Under the pieces are notes generated by a model. It was not told the DNA's origin and did not search any database. It was given only the letters and a program-made list of their open reading frames with translations. This document shows positions 1-10,335 of a stretch of 64,000 bases of DNA, piece by piece. Numbering within the stretch: the stretch's first letter is position 1; each line of letters opens with the position of its first letter. Source of the DNA: Parasponia andersonii (taxonomy: Eukaryota > Streptophyta > Magnoliopsida > Rosales > Cannabaceae). The DNA lies in the NCBI GenBank assembly GCA_002914805.1, contig JXTB01000175.1, forward strand, positions 689,710 to 753,709, read 5' to 3'. A program made the translations under genes and the position numbers.

Positions 1-207
1 AACAAAGTTAATATTTAATCCATGATAATCCATCTTTCATCAATCAATCCAAAAATTTTATAAGATAAAATAATGAAAACTGTGTATTATAAAATTGAAT
101 TATGATTAATAAAAACTCACCTCTTTCAAAAATTTCCTTTAAGCTTTCCACACACAAAATTTCAATTTCAAATAGCCAAAATTTGATATAAAATAAAAAA
201 GAAATAT
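1..207. other. Unassigned AT-rich sequence
   Basis: This stretch lies beyond the C-terminal end of the minus-strand copia polyprotein, so it would be the 3' non-coding part or LTR remnant of that element. I see no paired LTR, polypurine tract or gene in it. Confidence 0.5.
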
Positions 208-1890
208 TTACATAGAAATAATTCTGAAGGACTTCCTTAGGAAATCAAAACGCATAAAATCAAGTAGTTTAGTGAATATGTCTACAAGTTGGTCCTCTGT
301 TACAACATACTCCAAAATAATGACATTATTTTCAACCAATTCTCTAATGAAATCATGAAGAATCTCAATATGCTTAGTCCTAGAGTATTGTATTGGATTT
401 TTAGAAATATTGATAGCACTAGTGTTATCACAATATACTACTAAATTATCCAATTGAATATTGTAGTCCTTTAGCATCTGTTTCAACTACAATAGCTGTG
501 TGCAACAATTTCCAACAACAATGTATTCAGCTTTAGAAGTCGACAAAGAGATAGACTTCTACTTTTTGCTGTGCCATGAAATTAGGTTGTTCACGAGGTC
601 GAAACAACCTCCAGTTATACTTTTTCTATTGTCAGTATTCCCTACCCAATTTGCGTCATTATAACTGACAAGATGAGTATTAGTTTCTTTTGAGTACTGA
701 ATTCCATGACCAATAATCCCATTAAGGTATCTAATGATTCTTTTAATAGCAAAAATATGAGACTCCTTAGGTCTAGAGTGATATCTAGTGCAAACACCAA
801 TACTATAGGAAATATCAAGACGATTAGCTGTTAAGTATAGTAGACTTCCTATCATGCTCCTATAGAGCATTGGATCAACATTGACACCATCTTCATCTTT
901 AGTCAACTTAAGATTAGTACTCATAGGAGTATTCATGTGTTTGGTAGATTTCAAACAGAATTTATTCACAAGGTTTTTGGCTTACTTGGATTGAGATACG
1001 AAAATCCCATCTTCAATTTGCTTAACTTGCAAACCTAGAAAAAATGTCAATTCACCTACCATACTCATCTCGAATTCTTTCTTCATCTGATTCAGAAATT
1101 CTTGTACTTTATCATCAGATGTATAACCAAAAACAATGTCATCAATACATATTTGAGCAATTATAATACTAGAATCAAAGAGCTTGATGAACAAAGGTTT
1201 TTCTACTTCCCCTCTCTTGTAGCCTTTTTCATTCAAAAAATTTGTTAACCTTTTATACCATGCCCTGGGTGCCTATTTTAATCTATACAATGCCTTTTTA
1301 AGTTTAAAAACATGGTTAGGCAAATGTGGATCTTTAAAACCTTTAGATTGTTTTATATAAGCTTCCTTGTTCAAAATACCATTTAAAAATACACTTTTTA
1401 CATTCATTTGGTGTAATGTAAAGCCTATGAGACATGCAATGGCAAGAAGTAAGTGAATAAATTCTAATCTAGCAACAGGAGCAAATATTTCATTGAAATC
1501 AATGCATTTAACTTGTGTGTTTCTTTGGGCAACCAACCTAGCTTTATTTCAAATTATGTTACCCAATTCATCAGATTTGTTCTTATAAATCTATTCGGTC
1601 CCAATCACATTAAAATTCCTAGGTCTAGATACAAGTGTTCACACATCATTCCTAGTGAACTGTTCTAACTCTTCTTGTATTGTTTTTACCATAAACTCAT
1701 CCAAAAGGGCTTCCTTAACATTTTTAGGCTCAATCCTAAAAGTAAAGCACACATATTTTACCAGATTTATATTTCTCCTTCTTGTGACCATCACATCATC
1801 AAGATTACCTATAATCAAATCAGCAGGATGATTTTTCTTTACCCTTGATGATGGTTCTTTCCTGATTGGATTGTGAATATCCACTGAAAG
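208..1890 (-). pseudogene. Copia reverse transcriptase-RNase H remnant
   Basis: The segments follow the usual Ty1/copia order. An RT N-terminal block (NEIFAPVARLE, about 1470-1500) and LYRLK-stop-APRAWYKRL (about 1250-1285) come first. The catalytic box CIDDIVFG (about 1130-1155, from YVDDI) keeps both aspartates. RNase H follows, with SYNDANWVG (about 640-665) and YCDNTSAI and SRTKHIEI (about 365-435). In-frame stops fall at family-conserved Gln, Trp or Arg positions: TAG after LYRLK, TAG twice in the RNase H linker near 485-560, TGA and TAG in the upstream linker near 1590-1625, and TGA near 1545. The reading frame is otherwise preserved, so the damage is mainly point decay. An upstream Pol linker segment (1639-1884) precedes RT. 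Confidence 0.88.
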
Positions 1891-2133
1891 TTCAGCTGAT
1901 GAAATACCTCTCTATCTAGTGGACATTACAATATTTGATCTTGATGTTATAACTGCATTGTTTGGTTCTATAGTTGCGTCAGACTATGTTGTAACTTATA
2001 AATTAGAACCAAGATCAACAACAGCTTCATCAGTTTCATTGTGAATTTCATCTTCTTGTAAAAAATTTATAAAATCTTTAAGATCATCAACAACAATATT
2101 AGTAGATTCCATAATAGATTTAGTTCTCATGTT

Positions 2134-2965
2134 TTAAACAAAATAAGCTCTAATATTATTTGAATAACCCAAAAAAACACCAACATCACTTTCAACATCA
2201 AACTTACCCAAGTGTTTTTGATCATTTAGGATGTAACATGTTCTTCCAAAAACATGAAAATAGCTTAGGTTTGGTTTCTTACCTTGCCAAATCTCATAAG
2301 GTGTTTTTGTTATACCTGGGCACAAATTGACACAGTTAATGGTGTAACATGTCATGTTTATTGCTTCAACCAACAATCTCTTGGATAGCTTCTTACTATT
2401 GAGCATAACACGAGCCATTTTTTGCAGCATCCAATCATTCCTCTCTACTACACTATTTTGTTGAGGTGTTTCAGATGTAGAAAATTCATGTGAAATACTA
2501 TGTTCATTAAAAAATCATTATAGATAGTGTTTTCAAATTCTTTACCATGATCACTCTGAATTCTTACTATCTTATTAATATTGCAATTTTTCTTAGTCTT
2601 AAGCTTCACACATAATATTTTGAAAGCATCAAACATGTCAGATTTCTCTCATAAAAGTCTGTCTAAGAGTACTTAGAAAATTCATCCACACACACAAAGA
2701 CATAACGCTTACCTCTAATGCTTTCTATTTGAATAAGACCCATTATAATCATATGAAGTAGCTATAGCAACTTCGATGTTGTAACATATTGTACAACTTT
2801 GTGTATAGTCTTCAATTGTTTCCCAATTTGACAAGGTCTACATATACTTGGTGACTTTTTACCAAGAACTGGTAATCCTCGAATGGCACCTGTAGAGTTA
2901 ATTCTTTTTAATATTTTAAAATTCAAATGCCCTAATTTTTCATGCCATAAATTAATCTCATCCAC
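2134..2965 (-). pseudogene. Copia integrase remnant with GAG-pre-integrase domain
   Basis: The minus-strand segment 2965-2762 holds the zinc-binding GAG-pre-integrase signature (WHEKLGHLN, later CRPCQIGK). The integrase core follows with three motifs around the expected D,D,E residues: CVDEFSK (about 2675), RIQSDHGKEFEN (about 2540-2575) and VVERND (about 2435-2450). The C-terminal part at 2430-2134 contains the conserved PYEIWQGKKPNLSYFHVFG block. Two frame changes break it: one near 2640-2650, and one at an A-run (2509-2514 on plus) where one base appears to be missing. The catalytic residues survive but no continuous protein is possible. Confidence 0.85.
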
Positions 2966-3054
2966 AGATACACTATTACAAGTTTATGGATTAGTCACAG
3001 TATAAAAATTATCGGTGGATCTCAATCCTTCTAAAACAGACTTCCTATTTCATC

Positions 3055-3310
3055 TACGACAACACATTTATCCCGAGGAAAATTAACATGAAGATTCTGA
3101 TCACAAATCTAACTTATGCTAATTAGATTAGCCTTAAGTCTTTCAACATTTAAAACATTCTTCAATCTAGGGAATTTTTCAATATTAAGAGTTCCTCTTC
3201 CAAGAACTCTTCCTTTCATACTATCACCAAGAATGACAAGTCCAGAAGTATCTTCCTTCTATTTGTCACTTGTCATGTGCCTAAAACACCCGCTATCAAA
3301 ATACTAAGCA
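3055..3310 (-). pseudogene. Copia protease-region remnant
   Basis: Minus-strand reading gives the conserved DSGCFRHMT block (about 3265-3292), then a GRVLGRGTLNI block and a KANLISIS block, which is the Ty1/copia aspartic-protease and linker arrangement. The Asp of the DSG active site is kept. Stops sit where relatives have Trp (just upstream of YFDSG) and Gln (after LISIS). This part lies between gag and GAG-pre-integrase, as expected. Confidence 0.75.
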
Positions 3311-3479
3311 TTAGTAGCACATGTTCTAAAACAAGTAAAAGCACCAAAACAACTCAATTCATATTTTTTAATCCAAACTTTTCTTGTTTTATTTAGAAGT
3401 TCAATTTTTTTTCTTAGGTGTTTTCCTTTAGAAAAGAATCATATGTGAAAATATTTATTTTCCAAAAAATTCATTAATA

Positions 3480-4700
3480 TAAAACATCGAGGTCTGATAT
3501 GACCTTTAACACCGTAAAAACAACAAGTTGGAATAAACTTACTATAGTTACCTATCAAACTAGATGCTACTGATTTGTAGTGTGTTGTAACATCAGTATG
3601 ATTACCTGGAACTTTTGTTAGTGATACAATTTTAGTGATACAATTTTATTCTATGTTGTAACATAAAGTTTCTATATTGCAACATCAGTACATGTTCATG
3701 CACAAGAGTTAGAAACAAAACTCTTAACAAAAATAGTTTCAGAGTTAGAGTGCTCACCTTTAAATCCGAGTCCTTTATGATCAAAACTAGATTTTCCAAT
3801 TACCAAAATATGATCCAGATTAGAAGTCCCTAAATTCAACATTTGTAAGGACTTTTGAGTCCTTTCAAGTTTAGTTAAGACTTCTTTTAACTTTGCTTCT
3901 TTTTCAATAAGCAAAGCCTCCACTTTCTATACTTTGTTTTCTGAATTCTCTTTGTACTGAATAAGGGCAAAAATCCTTCCTTCAAGTGCCCTATTCTGGT
4001 CAACCACTCTAATCCACTGAGAGTACATATTCTCATATGATACTCCAATTGCTTCTTCATTTAGTTCAAATTCATCATTGTCAGCATCAATATCATGATC
4101 TTCTTCTATCCCGGATGTTGTAATAGAACTGCTCTACATAAACAGTGTTGTAACACGACCTGCAGATTTCTACAAAGAAAAAACATTTTCTGAAACCAAC
4201 GAAACAGCAAAGGCTATGTGATTACTTATATGGTCGTCATCTTTTTCTTGACTACGTTCAGATTCCTCATCACTCTATGTAGAGTTCATAGCCTTTGCCT
4301 TTTTCTTGAAAGTATTGACACACTCAACTTGCACGTGCCCATACCCCTCATATTCTTTACATTGAATCCCTTTCTTTTTATTAGAATTAGGTTTAGAAGA
4401 GGGCTTACCTTTACTGAAAATGTCAGGTTTTGATTGTTTACTCATCTTTTTCAAGAACTTTTTTGTTAACAAGGCAAACTCATCACTCTCTTATTCACCT
4501 TCCTTATTGGTTGGTTCAGATCTAGCTTTTAATGTGATGGATTTCTCTTTTTTTTCTCTGCTTAAAGTTCATCTCATAGATCTAAAAAGAGCCATCAACT
4601 CCTCTACTTTTATTGGGTCAAGATTTTTGCTCTCTTTCATTGCTGTGAGTTTTGGCTGAAATTTGTCAGGCAATGATCAAAAACTTTTTCTAACCATCTT
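3480..4700 (-). pseudogene. Copia gag C-terminal half, two damaged zinc knuckles
   Basis: The minus strand starts near 4700 with a gag block (LPDKF, then KVEELMALF). A CCHC zinc knuckle at about 4315-4358 follows, then an acidic and coiled region, and a segment at 3923-3696 (KLERTQKSLQMLNLG, then KSSFDHKGLGF) typical of copia gag-pol proteins. A second knuckle-like motif lies at about 3487-3532. In both knuckles the second cysteine reads as tyrosine (codons at 4350-4352 and 3514-3516). Gag would package RNA in the virus-like particle; this one has lost its N-terminal half and carries stops, so it is a fossil. Confidence 0.75.
3621..3648. repeat. 14-bp tandem duplication
   Basis: Two adjacent copies of GTGATACAATTTTA lie within the copia gag remnant. 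It is a simple local duplication and adds to the frame damage. Confidence 0.8.
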
Positions 4701-5347
4701 TATATATAAAATATGGCTAAAAGAAAAATCTTTCTTTTCCACTCAATAGCCAAAATACAATAAATGGTCTCTCTACTTAAAGCGACTCTTGAATGGACTT
4801 TAAATAGAGTGAGAAACTAAGCACTCTCATGTATAATCTGCAAAATAACATTTAAAAACATTTAATATTGATTAGAAGACTTGCAAGATGAGCCAAGTTC
4901 ATCACCAAACTTAGAAAACTGATCTAGATATTAATTATTGATTCTGTCCACACGTTGCAATATGATTTGTCAACTTAGACATGTTTTAATAGAAAATGAA
5001 ACTTTCAGATTTCTTTCTTGAAACAAAACAGTCAGTTACTAAAATCTTTTGACAGCTAATGGAACAAATTAGAGTAACTTTAAATAATGAGAATTAGTAC
5101 AAATGAGTTAAGGAAACTTCCATAAATAATATTGCACATTAAAAATTCATCTAAAGGAATTACCTTAATGAAATATAGACATATAATCAAAACCAATTTT
5201 TGTAAGAATCACTAACCCATTCTTGCATAATTGAATTTGTCTATGCATTGATATGATCAGATTTTTATGATTGACAACTATACAAATCGTGACCTAAAGT
5301 ATATTAAAAGAAAATACTGAAAAAACTTATCAGATCAAATATTTAGT
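4701..5347. other. AT-rich spacer between copia and hAT remnants
   Basis: No coding motif, LTR boundary or tandem array is recognisable. It may hold decayed copia 5' sequence or older host DNA. Confidence 0.5.
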
Positions 5348-5391
5348 CACATATTGTAACATGACTATAAAACCAATCATGTTACAATGTG
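5348..5391. repeat. Inverted repeat (hairpin) next to hAT remnant
   Basis: The left arm 5348-5364 and right arm 5377-5391 are reverse complements apart from a 2-base insertion in the left arm (core TGTAACATGA / TCATGTTACA), with a 12-base loop. The arms contain the TTGTAACA word that also recurs in the copia remnant. It lies just before the first recognisable hAT segment. Confidence 0.8.
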
Positions 5392-5395
5392 AAAG

Positions 5396-6720
5396 TTGTC
5401 AATAGATTTTTTGCTCTTTCAGATTTCGAAGATAAAAGAGAAACTTGATAAAGATTCACTTTTATTAGAAGGAAAATTATTTCATATGAGGTATGTTGCA
5501 TATATTTTGAATTTAATTGTGAAAGAAGGGCTAAGTAGGTTTGAAACAAGAATAGAGAATATTCGTGAACGTGTTAATTTTTAAAAGGCCACATCTAAGA
5601 GGGTAAAAAAGTTTGAAGACTTGTCTAAACAATTGGACATACCATGTACTAAAAAGGTAGTACTCGATTGTAAAACTAGATAGAATTCTACATATTTGAT
5701 GCTTCAAACTGCTTTGCTTTACAAGCTTGTTTTCGTCATTTAAGATTATGTGAACTGCAATATAAATATGTTTCTTCTAATGAAGATTAGGAAGTTGCTA
5801 AAAAGTTGTGTCATGGACTAGAAAGATTTTATAATATTACTTTAATGTTTTCTGGGACCAGTTATCCTGCTGCTAATCTATTTTTCATTGAGGTTTGTGA
5901 GATGAGATTATTTTTAGATCATTGGATTGATTCTAGTAGACTAGAAATAAGAGAGATGTCATTTGTGATGAGAGAAAAGTTCGAGAAATGCTAGGATGAA
6001 GTTCATAGGATTTTGAAAATAGCAAATGTATTGGATCTAAGATACAAAAGGAAATCTTTCAAATGCTACTTTCCTTTGATTTATGGAAGTCGTGCTTCAA
6101 GTGAACTAGAGAAGGTTTGTAGCAATATGGATGATTTAGTAAAAAGAATACCAATTGAAGTATAAGAGACAAGAAATGTAAAATCGTAATAAGACTGGTA
6201 CTTCAAGGATGGATAACTATTCTTATAGTTCCAATGTTACTTGACTTTCTGACTCTTCATACATTTTTGATACATGTATGGAAAATGAAGAGACTATTGA
6301 AGAAGTAAAATCAAAGTTTAACTTTTACTTAGAAGAATTTGTCCATCCTTGAGTTGATAATTTTGATAAATTAGATTGGTGGAAGATACAAGGGGTGAAA
6401 TATCATATCTTACAACAAATAGCTATGGATATTTATGCTATTTCTATGTCAACTGTTGCTTCAGAGATTGCTTTCTCTATCAGTGATAGAGTTTTGAACC
6501 TATATCATAGTAGACACTTACCATCGACATTGGAAGCATTGATGTGTACTCAAGATTGGTTATGGTCTGAAATAAGAAGTAAATTTTGGAAGCATTTTAG
6601 TTCATACTTTTGTTTTCATAATTTGCTAATTATTTATCTGTATCTTTTTGTTAGATTCAAGCAAATCTTCAGACAATATTGCAATGTTTTATTAGGATGA
6701 TGGTGAAGGAGATGATGTTG
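5396..6720 (+). pseudogene. hAT-family transposase remnant
   Basis: The reading shows the hAT order. A core segment with LFHMRYVAYILNLIV (5480-5520, the HxRCxAHILNLIV block) comes first. A CKTR-stop-NSTYLML block (about 5670-5705) and a DUF4413-like region (5806-6120: FSGTSYPAANLFF, EKFEKC-stop-DE, VLDLRYKRK) follow. The C-terminal dimerisation domain is at 6395-6565 (MSTVASEIAFS, LEALMCTQDWLW). Several stops replace conserved Trp, as in TR-stop-NST and NED-stop-EV. Frame changes occur between 5584 and 5806 and again before 6395. The N-terminal BED zinc finger is not seen. The enzyme would cut and paste a hAT element; this copy is inactive. Confidence 0.88.
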
Positions 6721-7028
6721 CTGATATTGAGGTAAATTTTTTTTTATAATTCTTTAGTTGAATAATGTTTTAAGAAAATGAAAATAATGTTATTCTTTTC
6801 ATTTTTTAAGCTAAATTTGACATAATAAAGGAATCAAACCAATGGCATGAAGAACAAGAGATTCGATCAAGATTAGAAGTTATTTCAGAATATTACGATG
6901 TGACGTCTTTTATTTATTGTTCTTTTGTATTGGACAATTGCTATGTCTTTTAGTAAATGAAGAGTATCAAGTTTGTGGTATTCCTAATTAATAATTAGTT
7001 AATTAATTTGAGTTTTTGTAAGAAACTT
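6721..7028. other. Spacer upstream of WAT1-related gene A
   Basis: AT-rich sequence between the hAT remnant and the start codon of the first transporter gene. I recognise no convincing TATA box or other element. Confidence 0.4.
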
Positions 7029-7210
7029 ATGGGAAAGTTCGATGGTTACAAGCCCCATGTGGCTATGATTGGATATCAATCCATTTTTGCAGTAGTTACT
7101 CTCTCAACCAGAGATGCTCTATTACAAGGATTGAGCCCAAGGGTTTTTGTCGCCGACAGACAATTTGTAGCCACATTGATGATGGCTCCGATAGCCTATT
7201 TCAGTAGAAG
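7029..7210 (+). pseudogene. WAT1-related gene A, exon 1
   Basis: The start at 7029 gives MGKFDGYKPHVAMIGYQS and continues through LLQGLSPRVFVADRQ to AYFSRR. This is the first transmembrane hairpin and the SPRVFV-RQ motif of WAT1-related proteins. The exon should end at 7210, but the next bases are AAATCT where paralog B has a GT donor (GTATTC), so normal splicing looks lost. An upstream in-frame TTG adds nothing family-like, hence the ATG choice. Confidence 0.88.

Positions 7211-7213
<3 letters not shown>

Positions 7214-7248
<35 letters not shown>
7214..7248. repeat. CT microsatellite in intron 1 (gene A)
   Basis: An uninterrupted CT dinucleotide run begins three bases after exon 1. Paralog B has a CT run at the same place. 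Confidence 0.95.
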
Positions 7249-7249
<1 letters not shown>

Positions 7250-7281
7250 GATCTCATATTATAGCCTTCGTACATTGGCAG

Positions 7282-7358
7282 GAGAAATCCACATGGTAGC
7301 ACATCACTTGGATTGAAGAGCTTTTGGATTGAAAAGCTTTTGTTATGTTTACGGGATG
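7282..7358 (+). pseudogene. WAT1-related gene A, exon 2
   Basis: After a GGCAG acceptor the reading is RNPHGSTSLGLKSFW, matching KNPNKTSLGLKGF of paralog B. The second half of the exon no longer matches the LIFLNSLIG segment of the paralog, so this part has diverged or been rearranged. A GT donor is possible at 7359. Confidence 0.7.
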
Positions 7359-7407
7359 GTTAGATTTACTGCTACTGATTGATTGTTTATCTTTTAAATG
7401 CATGCAG

Positions 7408-7524
7408 AGTAACAATTGGTCAAAATGCCTATTTTGAGGGTTTATACTTATCCTCTTCAACAATAGCAACTGCAATGACTAATCTAGTCCCCGCTGTTAC
7501 TTTTGTACTCGCAACTGTTATAGG
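7408..7524 (+). pseudogene. WAT1-related gene A, exon 3
   Basis: It is bounded by a CAG acceptor and a GTAAGT donor. It reads VTIGQNAYFEGLYLSSSTI and then ATAMTNLVPAVTFVLATVIG, a textbook WAT1-family exon (N-Y-GL, SS--AMTNL-PA-TF). It is open and phase-compatible with exon 4. Confidence 0.9.
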
Positions 7525-8034
7525 GTAAGTAAATTGTCAATATACATACACATATAAACATATAAAGAAAAACTTTACCCCCTGTTTGAGTAATTTGAAG
7601 ATTTTTGAACATTATATTCGTCATGAATATGTGTATGTTGGATACAAGAGCTTATATATGCATATTTCTAAATATTTTTTTATTGATCAGTGCATGTCAT
7701 GATATATCCTGTAACTCCGACATACTAAACGTAGACCTAATTTTAATCTTTACTCTATATACTAGTTTTGATTATGATATAACTTCAGCTACATATAGTG
7801 TTTGGTTATCATGCTTTAATTTAGATCAGATTATTCACAACATACTGCTTGTCTAGAAAACAATTATACATTTTGGAAAATCACATTTTACAGCTATTTT
7901 GAGAAGCAAGAATATCTAACTATTAATTAGCTGATGCTAGTTTCCCATTTAATCAGAATCGATAATTTTAGCCTATATATAGGGTGTGGTTTTATGTTTT
8001 GAACTTTTTGTTTATCTTGATTTGGTTTTCGTAG
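7525..8034 (+). other. Intron 3 of WAT1-related gene A
   Basis: AT-rich intron with a GTAAGT donor and a TTTTCGTAG acceptor. No further element is recognised in it. Confidence 0.6.
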
Positions 8035-8073
8035 ATTGGAGAAAGTAAATTTAAGGAGCCCGAATAGTATCGC
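8035..8073 (+). pseudogene. WAT1-related gene A, exon 4 (5' part)
   Basis: It reads LEKVNLRSPNSIA, the conserved LEKVN-RS-SIAK start of exon 4. It stops inside the Ala codon where the CACTA terminus begins. Confidence 0.88.
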
Positions 8074-8470
8074 CACTACAGGACAGGAGTTCTATAGTGG
8101 CGACAAATGTCATCGTTATAGAACAAAAAGTAATCGCTATAGGCATATTACGACGACTATGTCGTCGGTATAGCTCTATCGGTATAGTTTCTCTATAGCG
8201 ATGACAAAATTTATCGTCAGAATAGTTGGCTATGGCGACGACAATTGTCGTCGTTAAAATGTCATTAGACGATGACTAAAAAACGACGATAGTGGCTGTC
8301 GTTATACTATAATGACGATATTTGTCGTCACTATAGGTATATTTTTTTAAAATTTATATTTAAATATAGTTATAGCGACAACATAATAGCGATGACAATG
8401 TCATCGCTATAGATAAATTAATAAACTTATAGTGATGACCAATATTGTCGTCATTATAGATGTTATAATT
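8074..8470. repeat. CACTA left subterminal repeats
   Basis: Many direct and inverted copies of a CTATAGYGAYGAC word occur here, for example at 8096-8135, 8215-8260 and 8385-8415. Pairs face each other as in GACGACAATTGTCGTC. In CACTA elements such subterminal repeats bind the TNPA-type protein; that role is inferred here. Confidence 0.85.
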
Positions 8471-8689
8471 TTTTTATATAATTAAATTCTTAAAATTTGA
8501 AATAAAATTATAAAAAATAAATATAGAAATAAATAGAAATATTTGAAACATAAAATATAATTTTAAATTTTAAATTAAAATAAAATTTAAAATAATTCCA
8601 TATCAAAAATACATAAAATAAAAATTTAAAAAAGGTATTCAACAAGAAAAAAAAATTGAACTATATAGTTAGCTAGCTAGCTATCCAAG
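8471..8689. other. AT-rich CACTA interior
   Basis: Very AT-rich sequence between the subterminal repeats and the first transposase remnant. Nothing else is seen. Confidence 0.5.
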
Positions 8690-10170
8690 TCGAGGGAGGA
8701 GGTTCAGATCGGAGTCTCGGAAGCAATGTAAGCGGCAGGGGCATCGGAAGGATATCAAGAGCAGTAAGCAATTGAATGGACGGATGGAATCCCGAAATCA
8801 ATCTCGCCAATACACTAAATATACAACGTAGTTGTTCATTGAAGTATTGCCTTTCTGCATCACACTATGATAGGAGAATCACTTCACACTGGTGGGCAAT
8901 AGCCAAGTAACTCTGTGTTTGGCTAAAGTAGTCTCGCAGCTTAGAGCTTGACACAAGAGAATCCTATGGTGGAGAAGCTATTGTAGAAGAAGTTCTAGAA
9001 GCTCCCTTGAGCTTCAAACCAACTCTCTCCTATCCTCTCTCCTAGTACCAAGCACTTTGTCAGCAATCAATGCCTCATCAATACGAGGTGGTGCAGATTG
9101 TGTCCAAGAACTGCAGGTAGATGAAGATGCCAGAGACTACAACTGAGTCATGCGAATCTCAACCATCTTACACTAAAATATACTTGGAAAAAAGATAGTA
9201 AAAAAAATAAAATTAGTAGACAATCAATGAATACAAATAATTTGTAAGTTACTCACATAATTCTGCTCAACCTCCTCAACAGGCCATATGCTAGTCACAT
9301 GATCCATGTACCTCTGTTGGTAGTTTTCTGGGATCGATTGCATCTCTTCGTCTCAGGATTCCCCTGTGCATTGAATTTGATAAGTATATAAACAAAAGTA
9401 ATAAAAAAATATAAAAGTAAGAAATAAGTTGTAAGAAGATTACCATATAATATATACTGGTGATAGTAGACTTAGGCCCCTACCTACTAACGTACTTCAT
9501 CTATCCCCTATTACCAGCATTCCTCTTAAACATAGCTTGTCATTTTAAAATCATTAGTTAATAATGTAATAGTTATAAACTTAATGTAGTAAAAGTCAAA
9601 TTAAATGAAATACTAACCCTACACTTCTCAGAGCTAAACTAATCCACGTACTAATTCCAAACCTCTTGAGTCATATCAGGAGGAACAGAACGGCAAGCAC
9701 GGGGAAGGTCAAGATTGTTCTCATCCCTACCATTGAGCTTGAAGTGTTTATTGAGCTCATTCTTTTAGTTCTTATAGATATCTTGAGCGGTGCAGTCAAT
9801 GCCTTGGGATACCCAAGGCAGCTCACCATTGCTAACATCTTTATATTGGAAGTACTTCTGCAACCAAAAAAACAAAGTATTTAACAAAAATAATTTCAAT
9901 AAAATACAAGGATATAATAATAAAAAAAATTCTTACCTTGATGCTATGCTTTATTTTCGCCTTTTGTTCAGCAAGAACCTTTGCTCAACTCTTGTGAAAA
10001 GGTTCTGTATTCTTCCTAATGAGCATCCCAATAAAACGAGGAAAATACTTTTGGTTCTCTTTAACAACTTTCCATGTAGCTCCTGTCTTGTCAAAAAAGA
10101 TCGAGAGTTGTTGACTTGGTTCCAAGCAATCAAGCTTCTCCTGCAAGTTCAAAGATCAATTCTTTGAATG
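8690..10170 (-). pseudogene. CACTA Transposase_24-like (TNPA-like) remnant
   Basis: Minus-strand pieces read ATWKVVKENQKYFPRF (about 10045-10080), LNKHFKLNG (about 9730-9755), VPPDMTQEVWN (about 9655-9690) and FKRNAGNRG-stop-MKYVS (about 9490-9530). Spacing and motifs fit the plant CACTA Ptta/En-Spm second ORF: HFK, WE/WN, a K-NA-NR block, then G-KS. A C-terminal part runs toward 8690. Stops and intron-like gaps break it. In active elements this protein binds subterminal repeats and helps pair the ends. The domain name is my inference from motif layout. Confidence 0.6.
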
Positions 10171-10245
10171 TTTCCTCTTACTGATCAATGCTAAAAAGGA
10201 TCAAAAAAATATTAATAATCAATCAAATGAAATGAATGAATGTAT

Positions 10246-10335
10246 GTATTTTTATTTATTACTTAGACAATGTAAAAGTATTCCTTATACGTATTTTTAT
10301 TTATTACTTAGACAATATAAAAGTATTCCTTATAC
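10246..10335. repeat. 45-bp tandem duplication inside CACTA
   Basis: Units 10246-10290 and 10291-10335 begin GTATTTTTATTTATTACTTA and differ at one or two positions. It is noncoding and local. Confidence 0.9.

Larger units (their letters stand above)
208..4700 (-). mobile_element. Degenerate Ty1/copia retrotransposon, 5'-truncated
   Basis: Read on the minus strand, the order is gag C-terminal half, protease motif, GAG-pre-integrase, integrase, reverse transcriptase and RNase H, which is the Ty1/copia order (integrase before RT). The N-terminal half of gag and both LTRs are not recognisable, so the element is truncated near 4700. The spacer between the gag zinc knuckle and the protease, with a KSS-D-KGLGF type segment, resembles SIRE/Maximus-like elements; that lineage call is tentative. 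The frame stays collinear over long distances but is cut by many stops and at least two integrase frameshifts. It cannot encode a working polyprotein. Confidence 0.9.

Noticed and set aside
7182-7250. Leu-Ser repeat protein tail after WAT1-related exon 1
   Set aside because: It is translation of the intronic CT microsatellite, not a protein repeat; paralog B shows a splice donor at this point.
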